NCBI RefSeq assembly: GCF_003751085.1
Contig: NZ_RJJY01000002.1
Location: 1,922,001-1,986,000 of the forward strand
Length of the DNA stretch: 64,000 nt
From: Micromonospora sp. Llam0
GTDB lineage: Bacteria; Actinomycetota; Actinomycetes; Mycobacteriales; Micromonosporaceae
Reading direction: 5' to 3'
The notes under the pieces were generated by a model. The model searched no databases and was not told the DNA's origin. It saw only the letters and a list, made by a program, of their open reading frames with translations. The position numbers and the translations under genes are program-made. Every line of letters starts with the position of its first letter. The first letter of the stretch is position 1. Shown piece by piece: positions 1-8,152 of this stretch.

Positions 1-1
1 C

Positions 2-751
2 GTCGTCACCGTCACCGACCTGCGCGGCCGCACCGTGCACCGCAACTGGCGACCCGATGACGGCCCGACCTCGCCAACGCTGGTGCACACCGACCAGGCG
101 TCCGGCACCAGCGTGTGGCAGCTCCCCGAGCACTACCGGATCGGCTCCCTCGCCGCCGAGTTCGGCGTACAGCCCACCGACCTGACCGACATCGACGGCG
201 AACACGTCATCGACCAGCACCTGCGCAACGGGGTCAGCCAGATCCACCACGGCCGCGACCCGCTCGCCGCGTACCTCGCCGAAGCCGCCGCTGCCCACGA
301 TGGCGCCCGCATCATCGCCCGCGCCACCAACTGGCCCGGCCCTACCCTCGACCAGCTGGCCCGACTCGTCACCGGACTCGGTCTCGCCCTCGACGTCACC
401 GCCGTCAACCACCGCCACAGCACCGGCCGGCCGGAGCTGATGCAGGGCCACACCTGGTCGGTCCAGGTCGCCGACCCGGCCACCCCGCCGACCGTCGACC
501 CGGTCCCCACCAGCGCCGCCCTGCCCGAAGCTGTCGCCCTCTGCCACCGCTACCTCTACGGCGCGCTGCGCGCGACCATCCCTACCGACCCCGAAAAGCC
601 CATGTCCGTCCCCCGCCGGCCCGCGACCGCCGGCCCAGCACCCGACACCACCAGCTTCATCACCGAGGTACGCCACCAAGCCGCCAGCCACCCCGGCACC
701 CCCGCCACCGTCCGCATCCACCCCGACGGGACCCACACCACAAGCTGCTGA
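2..751 (+). CDS. Hypothetical protein, 5' end outside the window
   Basis: The reading frame is open from base 2 and ends at TGA 749-751, leaving 249 visible residues with no in-frame stop towards the left edge, so the true start lies outside. The protein is rich in Ala, Pro, Thr and His and I recognise no catalytic motif or membrane segment. The stretch ITEVRHQAASHPGTP near the end looks like an ordinary soluble domain tail. Base composition matches the neighbours. Function unknown. Coding status is inferred from strong third-position G/C bias and the long open frame. Confidence 0.55.
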   Translation, partial: VVTVTDLRGRTVHRNWRPDDGPTSPTLVHTDQASGTSVWQLPEHYRIGSLAAEFGVQPTDLTDIDGEHVIDQHLRNGVSQIHHGRDPLAAYLAEAAAAHDGARIIARATNWPGPTLDQLARLVTGLGLALDVTAVNHRHSTGRPELMQGHTWSVQVADPATPPTVDPVPTSAALPEAVALCHRYLYGALRATIPTDPEKPMSVPRRPATAGPAPDTTSFITEVRHQAASHPGTPATVRIHPDGTHTTSC

Positions 752-798
752 TCCCACCATTGGCCGTTCGGCGGTCCGGGTTCCGCATCACTGCGTTG

Positions 799-816
799 AT
801 CTGAACTACTTCAGAT
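799..816. promoter_or_regulatory. Perfect inverted repeat in the promoter of the RelE-like TA pair
   Basis: ATCTGAACTACTTCAGAT has two perfect 7-bp arms around CTAC. It overlaps the upstream side of a -10-like TACACT (816-821) that lies 6 bp before GTG 828, with a weak TTGATC at 796-801. This is the expected position for an autorepressor operator of a toxin-antitoxin operon. The repeat is seen; its binding protein is inferred. Confidence 0.55.
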
Positions 817-827
817 ACACTGAGAGG

Positions 828-1292
828 GTGAGTGTGCAGAGCTTTCCATACAGCGCTTTCCTCCGAGGCCCGTCGCACGTGCTGCCGTCGTTGGCGGATG
901 CCGACGTGATCCTGGAGCGCCGTGACGAGGAGAACCTCGTACTGATGCGGGCCGAGCGGTTCGACGCGGTGGCGGCCGGGCTGCGGATCGCGGCCCGGTC
1001 GCTGGCGCTGCTGGCCCGCCGGCAGCGCGATCTCGCCGAGGAGTTGCTGGCCGAGGAGCTGCCGTGGCTGACCTGGCTCCCGCCGGAGGAGCGTGTGGCC
1101 TGCGTACGGGAACTACTCGCCGATCTGGTCGCCGGTGCCGACACCGGGCTGTTGACGCCGTTTGCCCGCAACCTTGCCTCGTGGCGGTCCACGGCCGAGG
1201 CGTGGACCGACCCGGGCCTCGCCCGTGACCTGCAGGGCCCGTTCGACGGTGACGGCCCGGTGATCGACAAGCCGATGTCGGAGGCGGCGTGA
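828..1292 (+). CDS. Putative antitoxin partner of the downstream RelE-like toxin
   Basis: A 154-residue acidic, Leu/Arg-rich, mostly helical protein that overlaps the downstream RelE-like gene by 4 bp (GTGA), the usual antitoxin-toxin coupling. I do not recognise its own family; the early segment (ADADVILERRDEENLVL) resembles antitoxins that begin with a DNA-binding Phd-like fold, but this is weak. Two GTG starts are possible: 828, directly after a -10-like TACACT (leaderless), or 834, six bases after GAGAGG. A perfect palindrome lies in the promoter, which fits autoregulation. The TA role rests mainly on context. Confidence 0.6.
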   Translation: MSVQSFPYSAFLRGPSHVLPSLADADVILERRDEENLVLMRAERFDAVAAGLRIAARSLALLARRQRDLAEELLAEELPWLTWLPPEERVACVRELLADLVAGADTGLLTPFARNLASWRSTAEAWTDPGLARDLQGPFDGDGPVIDKPMSEAA

Positions 1293-1636
1293 CCGGCCGG
1301 GGTGAGCAGATCCTGCGGCCACGGCCCTGGCTGGTGCGGGCCGCTGACCGGCAGGCGTACCAGGGGTGGCAGCGGCTGCTGGCCATGGTGCCGGAGAACC
1401 TCGACCGGGCTTGGGTCGCGTTGACCAGCGATCCCCGGCACGTCGACCAGCGCCAGCATCCACTCAAAGGGGCGCTCGGCGTGGTCAAGGTCGGCGGCGC
1501 GGCGCTCGAACAGTGGCAGTACGAGGTCACCGGCGGTGGTCGGATCTGGTACGCGATCGACGACGAGCGTCGGACGCTCTGGATCACCCGGGCGGGCACC
1601 GGCCATCCCAAGCAGACCGATACCCGCCGCCGGTGA
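1289..1636 (+). CDS. RelE/ParE-family toxin-like protein
   Basis: The 115-residue protein has the RelE-fold signature: a helical first half (PENLDRAWVALTSDP), then a core reading LEQWQYEVTGGGRIWYAID and a final strand ITRAGTGHPKQTD. Known RelE members cleave mRNA on the ribosome and ParE members act on gyrase; the sequence alone does not tell which applies. The GTG start overlaps the upstream stop, so translation is coupled to the putative antitoxin. Length is typical of the family. The C-terminal basic tail (DTRRR) is common in RelE-type toxins. Confidence 0.65.
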   Translation: MTGRGEQILRPRPWLVRAADRQAYQGWQRLLAMVPENLDRAWVALTSDPRHVDQRQHPLKGALGVVKVGGAALEQWQYEVTGGGRIWYAIDDERRTLWITRAGTGHPKQTDTRRR

Positions 1637-1704
1637 CAGGTGCCCCGCGCCCAAGAGCCGGTACGGCGGCCGCCGCAGACCAGTCGAGGAGTTGACTTGA
1701 CTCT

Positions 1705-1732
1705 GCAGTCGTAGCGCAGTCAAAATGCAGTC
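1705..1732. promoter_or_regulatory. Three GCAGTC iterons, 11-bp period, abutting vapB start
   Basis: GCAGTC occurs at 1705-1710, 1716-1721 and 1727-1732, exactly 11 bp apart, the last copy touching ATG 1733. A TTGACT at 1692-1697 could be the -35. One helical turn between copies places all three on one DNA face, as expected for cooperative binding by a ribbon-helix-helix antitoxin or antitoxin-toxin complex. Copies and spacing are seen; the binding role is inferred. Confidence 0.6.
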
Positions 1733-2020
1733 ATGGCTGTGGTGCTCACGATCCGCGACGTGCCGGAGGAGGTGCGGGACCTGCTGGCTCAGCAGGCCCG
1801 CGAACGCGGCCAGTCGCTGCAGGCGTACCTGTTGGCCGTCCTCAACCGGCAGGCCGACTTCTGCCGCAACCGGCAGCTCCTCGCTGAGCTCAGCGACGAA
1901 CTCGACGGCGGCAGCGGCGGAGCCGGACCGACCGCATCTGACGCCGCCGACCTGCTCGCCCGTTCCCGCGCTGAACGGGATTTCCCGGACTCCGCGCCAT
2001 CCGGGCGGGACGTCGCATGA
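1733..2020 (+). CDS. vapB: Ribbon-helix-helix antitoxin, VapB/FitA type
   Basis: The N-terminus (VVLTIRDVPEEVRDLLAQQARERGQSLQ) is a classic FitA/VapB ribbon-helix-helix domain: a beta strand for DNA contact followed by two helices, in a 95-residue protein. The C-terminal half, rich in Gly, Asp and Glu, would wrap the toxin. The ATG overlaps nothing upstream and is preceded immediately by three GCAGTC direct repeats. The stop overlaps the start of the PIN toxin gene by 4 bp (ATGA). Role: neutralise the downstream VapC and repress the operon (known for the family, inferred here). Confidence 0.85.
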   Translation: MAVVLTIRDVPEEVRDLLAQQARERGQSLQAYLLAVLNRQADFCRNRQLLAELSDELDGGSGGAGPTASDAADLLARSRAERDFPDSAPSGRDVA

Positions 2021-2412
2021 TCGTCGTCGACGCCTCGGTCATCGCGAGCGTGCTCGTCTACAGCGACGACCGCGGCCGCAAGGCCCGCGCCGTCCTGGGC
2101 TGCGATCCCGAGTGGGCGGCACCGGAGCACTGGAAGGTCGAGGTCTTCTCCGTCATGCGAGGGCTCGCCCTCGGCGGAAAGATCACCAACGAGACGGCGG
2201 CGCGGGCGGTCGACCGGATCAGCCGCCTCGGCGTCGACACCGTCCCGATCGACGACCTGCTCACGCGAATGTGGCAGGTCAAGGCGAACATCAGCGCGTA
2301 CGACGCCCCCTACGTCGCCCTCGCGGAGCGCCGCGCACTGACGCTGGTGACCGCCGACGGCAAACTCGCCCGAGCGGCGAGCGCGTACTGCCGGGTCGAA
2401 CTCGTCGCGTAG
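2017..2412 (+). CDS. vapC: PIN-domain ribonuclease toxin, VapC family
   Basis: The 131-residue protein begins MIVVDASVIASVL, the PIN-domain opening with Asp5. The other acidic residues of the metal site are visible: Glu44 (WKVEVFSVMR), Asp99 (SAYDAPYVALAE) and Asp116 (LVTADGKLARAA). VapC toxins are Mg-dependent ribonucleases that usually cut tRNA or rRNA. The gene is translationally coupled to the ribbon-helix-helix antitoxin gene by an ATGA overlap. All catalytic positions are present, so the toxin should be active. Confidence 0.9.
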   Translation: MIVVDASVIASVLVYSDDRGRKARAVLGCDPEWAAPEHWKVEVFSVMRGLALGGKITNETAARAVDRISRLGVDTVPIDDLLTRMWQVKANISAYDAPYVALAERRALTLVTADGKLARAASAYCRVELVA

Positions 2413-2466
2413 CGGGACGCGGGTTCGGCGGCCTGATCTTCCGCCACGGCCAAGGTCTTCCGCCTA

Positions 2467-2480
2467 GGCAAGCGCTTTCC
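2467..2480. promoter_or_regulatory. LacI-type operator candidate before the GH88 gene
   Basis: The core AAGCGCTT (2470-2477) is a perfect palindrome with a central CG, flanked by GG and CC, giving 14 bp with one mismatched pair. It ends where a -10-like TATGCT (2481-2486) begins, 6 bp before ATG 2493. LacI-family sugar repressors of actinomycetes bind palindromes of this shape. No LacI gene lies in the window. Confidence 0.45.
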
Positions 2481-2492
2481 TATGCTGATCCG

Positions 2493-3920
2493 ATGATTCG
2501 GATCGACGACGCGCTGACCCCGGCCAGCCTGCAACCCAGGATCGACCGCCTCTGGGAAGCCTCCGCCCACAAGATCGACTCGATCGAGAAGACCTGCCCG
2601 CCCGGGTCGCCGTCGCCGGTCTTCACCGTCGATGGCCGGTACGCCGCCCGTGGCTGGACCGAATGGACCCAGGGCTTCCAGTACGGTTCGGCGCTGCTGC
2701 AGTTCGACGCCACCGGCGAGCAGCGGTTCCTGGACTCCGCCCGCGAGTTGACCGTCGCCGTGATGGCCAGCCACGTCAGCCACATCGGCGTGCACGACCA
2801 CGGCTTCAACAACGTCAGCACGTACGGCAACCTGTGGCGGCTGATGGCCGAGGGCCGGATCCCGCACGACCGCGCCGAGCGTGACTTCTACGAGCTGGCG
2901 CTCAAGTTGACCGGCGCGGTGCAGGCGGCCCGCTGGCGGGACACCGCCGACGGCAGCGGCTACATCTACTCGTTCAACGGGCCGCAGTCGCTGTTCGTCG
3001 ACACGATCCGCTCCTGCCGGGCGCTGGCCGTGTCCCACCTGCTCGGCCACGCACTGATGGGCGAGCAGGACGAGCGGATCTCGCTGCTCGGCCGGCTGAT
3101 CGAGCATGCCACCAACACCGCCCGGTACAACGTCTTCTACGGCGAGGGGCGGGACAGCTACGACATCCGGGGCCGCACCGCCCACGAGTCGATCTTCAAC
3201 GTCAACGACGGCCGGTTCCGCTGCCCGAGCACCCAGCAGGGTTACTCGCCGTTCACCACCTGGACGCGCGGGCTGGCCTGGGCGATGCTGGGCTTCCCGG
3301 AGCAGCTGGAATACCTGGCCGTGCTGCCGGACACCGACCTCGAACCGTACGGCGGGCGGGCCGAGGTGACCGCGATGATGCTGCGGGCCGCCACCGCCAC
3401 CTGCGATTTCTACCTCGAACATACGCCGACCGACGGCATCCCGTACTGGGACACCGGCGCACCCGGCCTGGCCGCCCTCGGCGACTACCTCGATCGGCCG
3501 GCGGACCCGTATAACGATCATGAGCCGGTCGATTCGTCGGCGGCCTGCATCGGCGCTCAGGGGCTGCTGCGACTCGGCCGCTACCTGACCGACGCCGGGC
3601 AGCCCGACGCCGGTCGGCGCTACTGGCAGGCCGGGCTGACGGTGGCCGGCACGCTGCTCGGCGAGCCGTACCTGAGCACCGACACCCGCCACCAGGGACT
3701 GATCCTGCACTCGATCTACCACCGACCCAACGGCTGGGACCACGTGCCGGCCGGCAGCCGGGTGCCCAACGGCGAGTCGAGCATGTGGGGCGACTACCAC
3801 GCCCGTGAGCTGGCGCTCTACCTGCAGCGGGTAGCGCGTGACGAGCCGTACTACACGTTCTTCGGCCCGGCCGGCACCGACAGCACCGACAGCGTGGGCA
3901 CCATCGGGGGCGGACGGTGA
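2493..3920 (+). CDS. GH88-family hydrolase, unsaturated glucuronyl hydrolase-like
   Basis: The 475-residue protein reads as an (alpha/alpha)6-barrel GH88 enzyme. [12 protein letters not shown] around Asp102 and LFVDTIRSC around Asp170 match the two catalytic Asp regions of unsaturated glucuronyl hydrolases, which remove 4,5-unsaturated uronic acid from oligosaccharides made by polysaccharide lyases. There is no signal peptide, so it acts in the cytoplasm on imported oligosaccharides. ATG 2493 is chosen because a -10-like TATGCT ends 6 bp upstream (leaderless) and the conserved sequence begins there. The stop overlaps the next GTG, coupling it to the SDR. A LacI-type operator lies at the promoter. 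The exact substrate is unknown. Confidence 0.82.
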   Translation: MIRIDDALTPASLQPRIDRLWEASAHKIDSIEKTCPPGSPSPVFTVDGRYAARGWTEWTQGFQYGSALLQFDATGEQRFLDSARELTVAVMASHVSHIGVHDHGFNNVSTYGNLWRLMAEGRIPHDRAERDFYELALKLTGAVQAARWRDTADGSGYIYSFNGPQSLFVDTIRSCRALAVSHLLGHALMGEQDERISLLGRLIEHATNTARYNVFYGEGRDSYDIRGRTAHESIFNVNDGRFRCPSTQQGYSPFTTWTRGLAWAMLGFPEQLEYLAVLPDTDLEPYGGRAEVTAMMLRAATATCDFYLEHTPTDGIPYWDTGAPGLAALGDYLDRPADPYNDHEPVDSSAACIGAQGLLRLGRYLTDAGQPDAGRRYWQAGLTVAGTLLGEPYLSTDTRHQGLILHSIYHRPNGWDHVPAGSRVPNGESSMWGDYHARELALYLQRVARDEPYYTFFGPAGTDSTDSVGTIGGGR

Positions 3921-4699
3921 CCGCCCCCGCGCGGGTCGCCATCGTCACCGGCGGTTCCCGGGGCATCGGGCGTGGGATCGTGCTGTCGCTGGCCGCCGCT
4001 GGCTACGACGTCGTGGTCAACTACGCCCGCAACGCCGACGCCGCCCGCCAGGTCGGCGAGCAGATCGAGGCGATGGGCCGCCGGGCGCTGCTGGTCGGCG
4101 CGGACGTGTCGGTCGCGGCCGACCGCCACCGGCTGGTCGATCAGACCGTGGCGACCTTCGGCCGGATCGACCTGCTGGTCAACAACGCCGGTGTGGCCCC
4201 GGACGTACGGGCGGACCTGCTCGACGCGACGGAGGAGTCCTTCGACCGGCTGATCGACATCAATCTGAAGGGTCCCTATTTCCTGACCCAGCTGGTCGGC
4301 CGGACGATGATCGGCCAGCTGGCCGACGGGGTGGTCGATGCTCCGAAGATCGTCATTGTCTCGTCGATCAGTGCCTACACGGCGAGCGTCAACCGGGGCG
4401 ACTACTGCGTGGCCAAGGCCGGCCTGGCGATGACCACCCAGTTGTACGCGGCCCGCCTGGCCGAACACGGCATCAACGTCTACGAAATCCGGCCCGGGAT
4501 TGTCGCCACCGACATGACCGGCCCAGTCCAGGCCAAGTACGACGAGCTGATCTTCAACCAGGGGCTCACGCCGATCCGCCGGTGGGGTCAGCCAGACGAC
4601 GTCGGGCGGGCCGTGGTGGCGGTCGCCACCGATCTGCTGCCGTTCAGCACCGGTCAGGTGATCGACGTCGACGGGGGCTTCCACCTGCGGACGCTGTAG
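3917..4699 (+). CDS. SDR-family oxidoreductase
   Basis: A 260-residue classical short-chain dehydrogenase/reductase. TGGSRGIG (11-18) binds the NAD(P) cofactor, NNAG (89-92) stabilises the fold, and Ser150, Tyr163 and Lys167 (YCVAK) form the active site. The C-terminal [12 protein letters not shown] is typical of the FabG-like branch. The GTG start overlaps the GH88 stop, so both are made together; a keto-uronate or ketosugar reduction step following glucuronyl release (compare KduD) is a reasonable inference, but annotation pipelines would also call such proteins 3-oxoacyl-ACP reductases. Confidence 0.85.
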   Translation: MTAPARVAIVTGGSRGIGRGIVLSLAAAGYDVVVNYARNADAARQVGEQIEAMGRRALLVGADVSVAADRHRLVDQTVATFGRIDLLVNNAGVAPDVRADLLDATEESFDRLIDINLKGPYFLTQLVGRTMIGQLADGVVDAPKIVIVSSISAYTASVNRGDYCVAKAGLAMTTQLYAARLAEHGINVYEIRPGIVATDMTGPVQAKYDELIFNQGLTPIRRWGQPDDVGRAVVAVATDLLPFSTGQVIDVDGGFHLRTL

Positions 4700-4804
4700 C
4701 CAGCGGACGCTTCAGCCCGCCGGCACCCCTACGGGTGACCGATGGGTGGTCGACCAGGGCTGCGCCCGGAGGCGCCGACGTCGACCGGCCGGCAGGATTC
4801 GGGC

Positions 4805-5350
4805 ATGGACATCGCTCTGGTCGGCTGGGTGGCGTTGACCGGTGGCTGGCTCGCCGCCGCCGTAATCGCCGAATCGCTGCCGTCGGCGGGCAGCCCGGCG
4901 GCCCTGCGGCGCCGGGTCGGCTGGCTGACCGCGTTCGTGCTGGCCGGCCTGGGCGGGATCGCCGGGTTGATCGGTGGCGGGGCGGCCAGCGCCCAGGTGC
5001 TGCTGGTCGCCGTGCCGGCGGTGGCGGTCGCGGTAGTGACCCTGCCGCGCCTACGGCGGCTGTACGGCGGATCGGCGGCGTTCGTCACCGCGCCCGCCGC
5101 GCCGAGTCCGCCGGGGCTGCTGGCCCGCGCGGCGCACCCGTTGGTGGCGTTGCCGGTGCAGGTGACGACGGTGACGCTGGTGGCGGTGGCGGCGCGGTAC
5201 TTCGGTGGTGTGCCAGTGCTGGGGGTGGTGGCCGACGGGCTGGTGCTGACCGTGGCGGTGATCCTGCTGGTCGCGGTCGGGGTGCGGCATGCGCTGCGGC
5301 ACAGCGCGCTGGCTGAGCACGCCTTGGTCGGCCGGCTGCCGAGTAGCTGA
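4805..5350 (+). CDS. Small multi-pass membrane protein
   Basis: A 181-residue hydrophobic protein with about five membrane segments, for example WVALTGGWLAAAVIAES, FVLAGLGGIAGLIGGG, VLLVAVPAVAVAVVTL and a final pair around LVLTVAVILLVAVGVRHAL. The ATG at 4805 starts directly before the first segment; an upstream in-frame ATG at 4742 would add a charged, Pro-rich stretch that looks untranslated. The gene stands alone, convergent with the DUF397 gene and separated from it by a strong hairpin. Function unknown. Confidence 0.65.
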   Translation: MDIALVGWVALTGGWLAAAVIAESLPSAGSPAALRRRVGWLTAFVLAGLGGIAGLIGGGAASAQVLLVAVPAVAVAVVTLPRLRRLYGGSAAFVTAPAAPSPPGLLARAAHPLVALPVQVTTVTLVAVAARYFGGVPVLGVVADGLVLTVAVILLVAVGVRHALRHSALAEHALVGRLPSS

Positions 5351-5415
5351 GCTGGGCTGGTCCGGCGGCCGTTCCGGGGGGACGGTGAGGCTGGCGGGAC
5401 GGTCGAGGCCGGGCA

Positions 5416-5450
5416 CGGTTGAGCCCCGGGACGCACCCGGGGCTCAACCG
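5416..5450. terminator. Bidirectional hairpin terminator
   Basis: CGGTTGAGCCCCGGG (5416-5430) and its exact reverse complement (5436-5450) form a 15-bp perfect stem with a 5-nt ACGCA loop. It lies between the convergent ends of the membrane-protein gene (5350) and the DUF397 gene (5455). There is no long T run, as is common for actinomycete terminators. Confidence 0.85.
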
Positions 5451-5454
5451 TTGG

Positions 5455-5682
5455 TCAGTCCAGGTCGAATTCGCCGTCTCGGGCACCGCCGAGGAAGGCG
5501 TCCCACTCGTCGGAGGTGAAGATCAGGACCGGCCCGGTCGGGTTCTTCGAGTCGCGAACCGCGATGGCCTGGTCGACGAACGCGATCTCCACACAGTTGT
5601 CGCAGTTCGGCCCGCTGCGCGAGCTCTTTCGCCAGGCCGCACGGGTCAGGTCTACCCGAAGCCCCTTGACCTCGATGTCCAC
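5455..5682 (-). CDS. DUF397 domain protein
   Basis: A 75-residue protein with the DUF397 pattern: WRKSSRSGPNCDNCVEIA, then VAVRDSKNPTGPVLIFTSDEWDAFL. In actinomycetes such proteins act as small partners or antagonists of the XRE/DUF5753 regulator next door (the WhiJ-type arrangement). It overlaps the regulator's 3' end by 31 bp and follows it on the same strand, so the two are co-expressed. The partnership is family knowledge; which signal the pair senses cannot be seen. Confidence 0.88.
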   Translation of the reverse strand: MDIEVKGLRVDLTRAAWRKSSRSGPNCDNCVEIAFVDQAIAVRDSKNPTGPVLIFTSDEWDAFLGGARDGEFDLD

Positions 5683-6527
5683 AATGGCTCCTTTGCGCGT
5701 TTCGCGATCATGGCGACGGACTCCTCGGGAGTGAGCGCCGCCGCGCGTATGTGATCGAAGATAAATATGTATTTGCGTAGTTCTTCGGTCTTTTCCAGGA
5801 AGAGCCCACCGGTGGCGTTCTCCGCGTAGACCACGTCCGCGTCGCTGGGCTCCGGAAAGTCGAGGATGGCGAACGTCCCGTCCATCCCCGCGTGTGCCCC
5901 CACCTCGAACGGAAGGACCTGCAGGGTCACGTTCGGCAGATCCGCCGCCTCGACGAGGCGGTGCAGCTGAGCGCGCATCACCGCGTCGCCGCCGACCGGC
6001 CGACTCAACACAGCCTCATCGAGCACCGCCCATACATCGATCTGATCTTCCTGTGTCAGTAACGACTGACGCTTCAGTCGGACATGGACGCGGTGGGCAA
6101 CTTCTTCGTCGGTGATGTCGGGCCGGGCCGAGCGGATCATCGCCTGGGCGTAGTCGGCGGTCTGCAGCAGACCGGGGACCACCTGCTGCTCATACGCCCG
6201 GACCGACCGGGCCGCCGCCTCAAACCCGACGTACGCGCCGGTGAGTACCGTGGAGTACGGATGCCACCAGCCCTTCTGCCGAGCCTCCCGGGCGATCTGC
6301 ACCAGCTCCTCGGCCTCTTCGCCGGTCACGCCGTAGATCTCCAGCATGTCGCGGACGTCCCGGGGAGTCGCGGTGGTGTGCCCCGTCTCGATCCGGGAGA
6401 CCTTGGAGGCGGAGCACTCCAGTCGTTCGGCCACCGAATCGATCGTGACTTTCGCGGCTTCCCGCCGCCGGCGCAGTTCGGCGCCGAGACGGCGGCGACG
6501 GACGGTTGGGCTTCGGCGCTCGGTCAC
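5652..6527 (-). CDS. XRE-family regulator with DUF5753 domain
   Basis: A 291-residue protein. Residues 13-70 form the helix-turn-helix (LRRRREAAKVTIDSVAERLE, then SASKVSRIETG), and residues about 100-285 are the DUF5753 ligand/partner domain (VPGLLQTADYAQAMI, DVWAVLDEAVL, LQVLPFEVGAHAGMDG, YAENATGGLFLE). It forms a two-gene unit with the overlapping DUF397 gene. Such pairs tune development or antibiotic production in Streptomyces. A long, relatively AT-rich region upstream (6528-6790) should hold its promoter. Confidence 0.9.
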   Translation of the reverse strand: MTERRSPTVRRRRLGAELRRRREAAKVTIDSVAERLECSASKVSRIETGHTTATPRDVRDMLEIYGVTGEEAEELVQIAREARQKGWWHPYSTVLTGAYVGFEAAARSVRAYEQQVVPGLLQTADYAQAMIRSARPDITDEEVAHRVHVRLKRQSLLTQEDQIDVWAVLDEAVLSRPVGGDAVMRAQLHRLVEAADLPNVTLQVLPFEVGAHAGMDGTFAILDFPEPSDADVVYAENATGGLFLEKTEELRKYIFIFDHIRAAALTPEESVAMIAKRAKEPLWTSRSRGFG

Positions 6528-6975
6528 CGGTCACCTCCGGTCAGGGGTGTATGGGGCAGTCGGCCGGACCCCGCGCACGCGGTTGAGGGGCGACGGGGGT
6601 TACGTCGCGAGCGGTCGTGCGTGGACGGGGAGGAAGGCCGATGCGGAAGAAAGCCTGTTCAGTCTGCCGCCCGTACATGTAGGACTTCAAGCAGCAATCG
6701 ACCGAGCGATTTTCGCACTACGCCAAAACCACTTTGCAACTTGCATCAGCGGCGACAGTGGTGCACTCTTTGCGTAGGCCCAAGGTCACTCAGCGTTCAC
6801 CCAAGATCGTATCCGCCGCGGTTGCGCCGTACCGCGACGGTGTCTGCTGTCCGGACACCCACAACGCCGTGCCCGTCTGACCACCGGCTCCACCGGTGGA
6901 GCATCCGACAGTGCCCGGTGCGGATCCGCATGCCCGGCAGCAATCGGACAACGGCAGCTCGGAACAGGAGTAGCG
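6528..6975. other. Intergenic promoter region with palindromes
   Basis: This 448-bp divergent gap has no convincing gene. The part at 6700-6790 is locally AT-rich with repeated TTGC words and probably serves the XRE gene. Two perfect palindromes are present: TGTCCGGACA (6848-6857) and a 16-bp one at 6887-6902 nearer the plus-strand gene. Confidence 0.5.
6887..6902. promoter_or_regulatory. 16-bp perfect palindrome
   Basis: GCTCCACCGGTGGAGC is a perfect palindrome 73 bp before GTG 6976. It could be an operator or an RNA hairpin in the leader. No regulator can be assigned. Confidence 0.35.
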
Positions 6976-7263
6976 GTGCTACTACCCCGCTCAGGAGACG
7001 TCCTCCACGTGACCCGTGCGGCAAGCGTGCAGTTCCTCGAGCCGCTCCTATTCCGGGTTATCCGGGTCCACGACTGGCCGACCTACCAGGGTTGGGTCTG
7101 GCTGGACGGCTACGAACTCAACGCCAGCGGCGAGGCCGTCGACCGACGCTCCATTTTCGTCCAGATCGACGGACTACGCCAGCTCCGGGTGGTGGCCGAC
7201 CGGCCGGGTCGGGCAGCCGCCCGGCGGCCGGCTTCGGCGGTGATGTCGGCGCGGGCCAGCTGA
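6976..7263 (+). CDS. Conserved small actinobacterial protein, unknown function
   Basis: A 95-residue protein beginning MLLPRSGDVLHVTRAASVQF and containing FRVIRVHDWPTYQGWVWLDGYELN and RRSIFVQIDGLRQLRV. I recall near-identical small proteins across Micromonosporaceae and Streptomyces, all uncharacterised. The GTG at 6976 follows AGGAG (6966-6970) by 5 bp. The beta-rich pattern with several Trp suggests a compact single domain. The Ala/Arg-rich last 20 residues look unconserved. Confidence 0.7.
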   Translation: MLLPRSGDVLHVTRAASVQFLEPLLFRVIRVHDWPTYQGWVWLDGYELNASGEAVDRRSIFVQIDGLRQLRVVADRPGRAAARRPASAVMSARAS

Positions 7264-7270
7264 CCCCGGC

Positions 7271-8152
7271 TCAGTCCTCGTCTCCGTCGCCCGGCTCCCC
7301 GGTCGGCTCGGCCGCCCCGGTCGGGTCAGCCGGACCCGTCGGCTCGGTGTTGGTCGCGGCGATCACCAGCAGGATCTCGGTGCCGGGCGGCACCTCCGTC
7401 CCGGCCGGCGGGTCGGTCTCGAGCACCGTGCCGGCCGGCTGGTCCGAGCCGCGCTGTTCCAGCCGGTAGACCAGGTCGCGCTCGTCGAGCTCGGCACGGG
7501 CGTCCGCCAGCGGCAGCCCGGTCAGCGTCGGTACGACCACCAGCGGCGCCTCACTGGTCTGCTCCTCGGTCGGCTCCGGCTGCTCCTCGGTTGGCTCGGG
7601 CTGCTCCGTCTCCGGCTGCGAGGTCGGCACGGTCGCGGTCGGCGCCGCCGTCGGCGTCGGCCCGCCCGGATCCGTGGAGTCGTCCAGCGTGCTGGCCCAC
7701 CAGATCAACAGGCCGACCAACGCGACCAGCAGCAGCACCAGAACACCGATCAGGATCGGCAGCCACCACGGCCGGCCGCCGCCGGCCGTACCGCCCGGTC
7801 CCGGCCAGTCGCCGGTGCCGCCGCCACCCGCCGCCGGACGCACCGGTACCCCGGCCCGGCCGGACCACGCCGGCTCCCGGGCGCCACCGGCGGCGGAACC
7901 CGCCGGAAGGTCGGGCGCGGTCGAGCCCGGGTGCCCGCCCTGGTCGGCGACCGTCGCGCCGGGGTCGCCACCCGGCGGGCCGGGCCGACCGGGCGACTGG
8001 TCGGACCCACCGGTCGGCTCGCCGGCCTGGTCACCTGGCCCACCGGCCCTGGTCGCCCAGGGGTCGACCGGCCGGGGCAGCTGGCTGGTGTAGTCCCCGG
8101 CGTCACGCCCTGCCGAGCCGTCCTCCGCGGGATCCCTCGGTCTGTCGGCCAT
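7271..8152 (-). CDS. PASTA-domain single-pass membrane protein
   Basis: A 293-residue protein: a Pro/Gly-rich cytoplasmic N-terminus (1-128), one membrane helix at about 129-154 (WWLPILIGVLVLLLVALVGL), a Thr/Pro/Glu-rich linker with repeated EQPEPTEEQ, and one PASTA domain at about 205-268 (VVVPTLTGLPLADARAEL, VLETDPPAGTEVPPGTEI). PASTA domains bind peptidoglycan fragments or beta-lactams in PknB-type kinases; here the kinase domain is absent. ATG 8152 is chosen because GAGAGGA precedes it by 6-7 bp. Likely a wall-sensing or anchoring protein, but no partner is next to it. Confidence 0.8.
   Translation of the reverse strand: MADRPRDPAEDGSAGRDAGDYTSQLPRPVDPWATRAGGPGDQAGEPTGGSDQSPGRPGPPGGDPGATVADQGGHPGSTAPDLPAGSAAGGAREPAWSGRAGVPVRPAAGGGGTGDWPGPGGTAGGGRPWWLPILIGVLVLLLVALVGLLIWWASTLDDSTDPGGPTPTAAPTATVPTSQPETEQPEPTEEQPEPTEEQTSEAPLVVVPTLTGLPLADARAELDERDLVYRLEQRGSDQPAGTVLETDPPAGTEVPPGTEILLVIAATNTEPTGPADPTGAAEPTGEPGDGDED

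Noticed and set aside
1725..3920. Open frame of 731 codons joining the vapB/vapC region to the GH88 gene
   Set aside because: The first third lies over vapB and vapC in another frame and is Arg/Pro-rich shadow sequence. The GH88 protein starts at ATG 2493, where conserved sequence and a -10 box are found.
6797..7024. Minus-strand 75-codon frame in the gap after the XRE gene
   Set aside because: It overlaps the start of the well-supported gene at 6976 and has no Shine-Dalgarno or family match.
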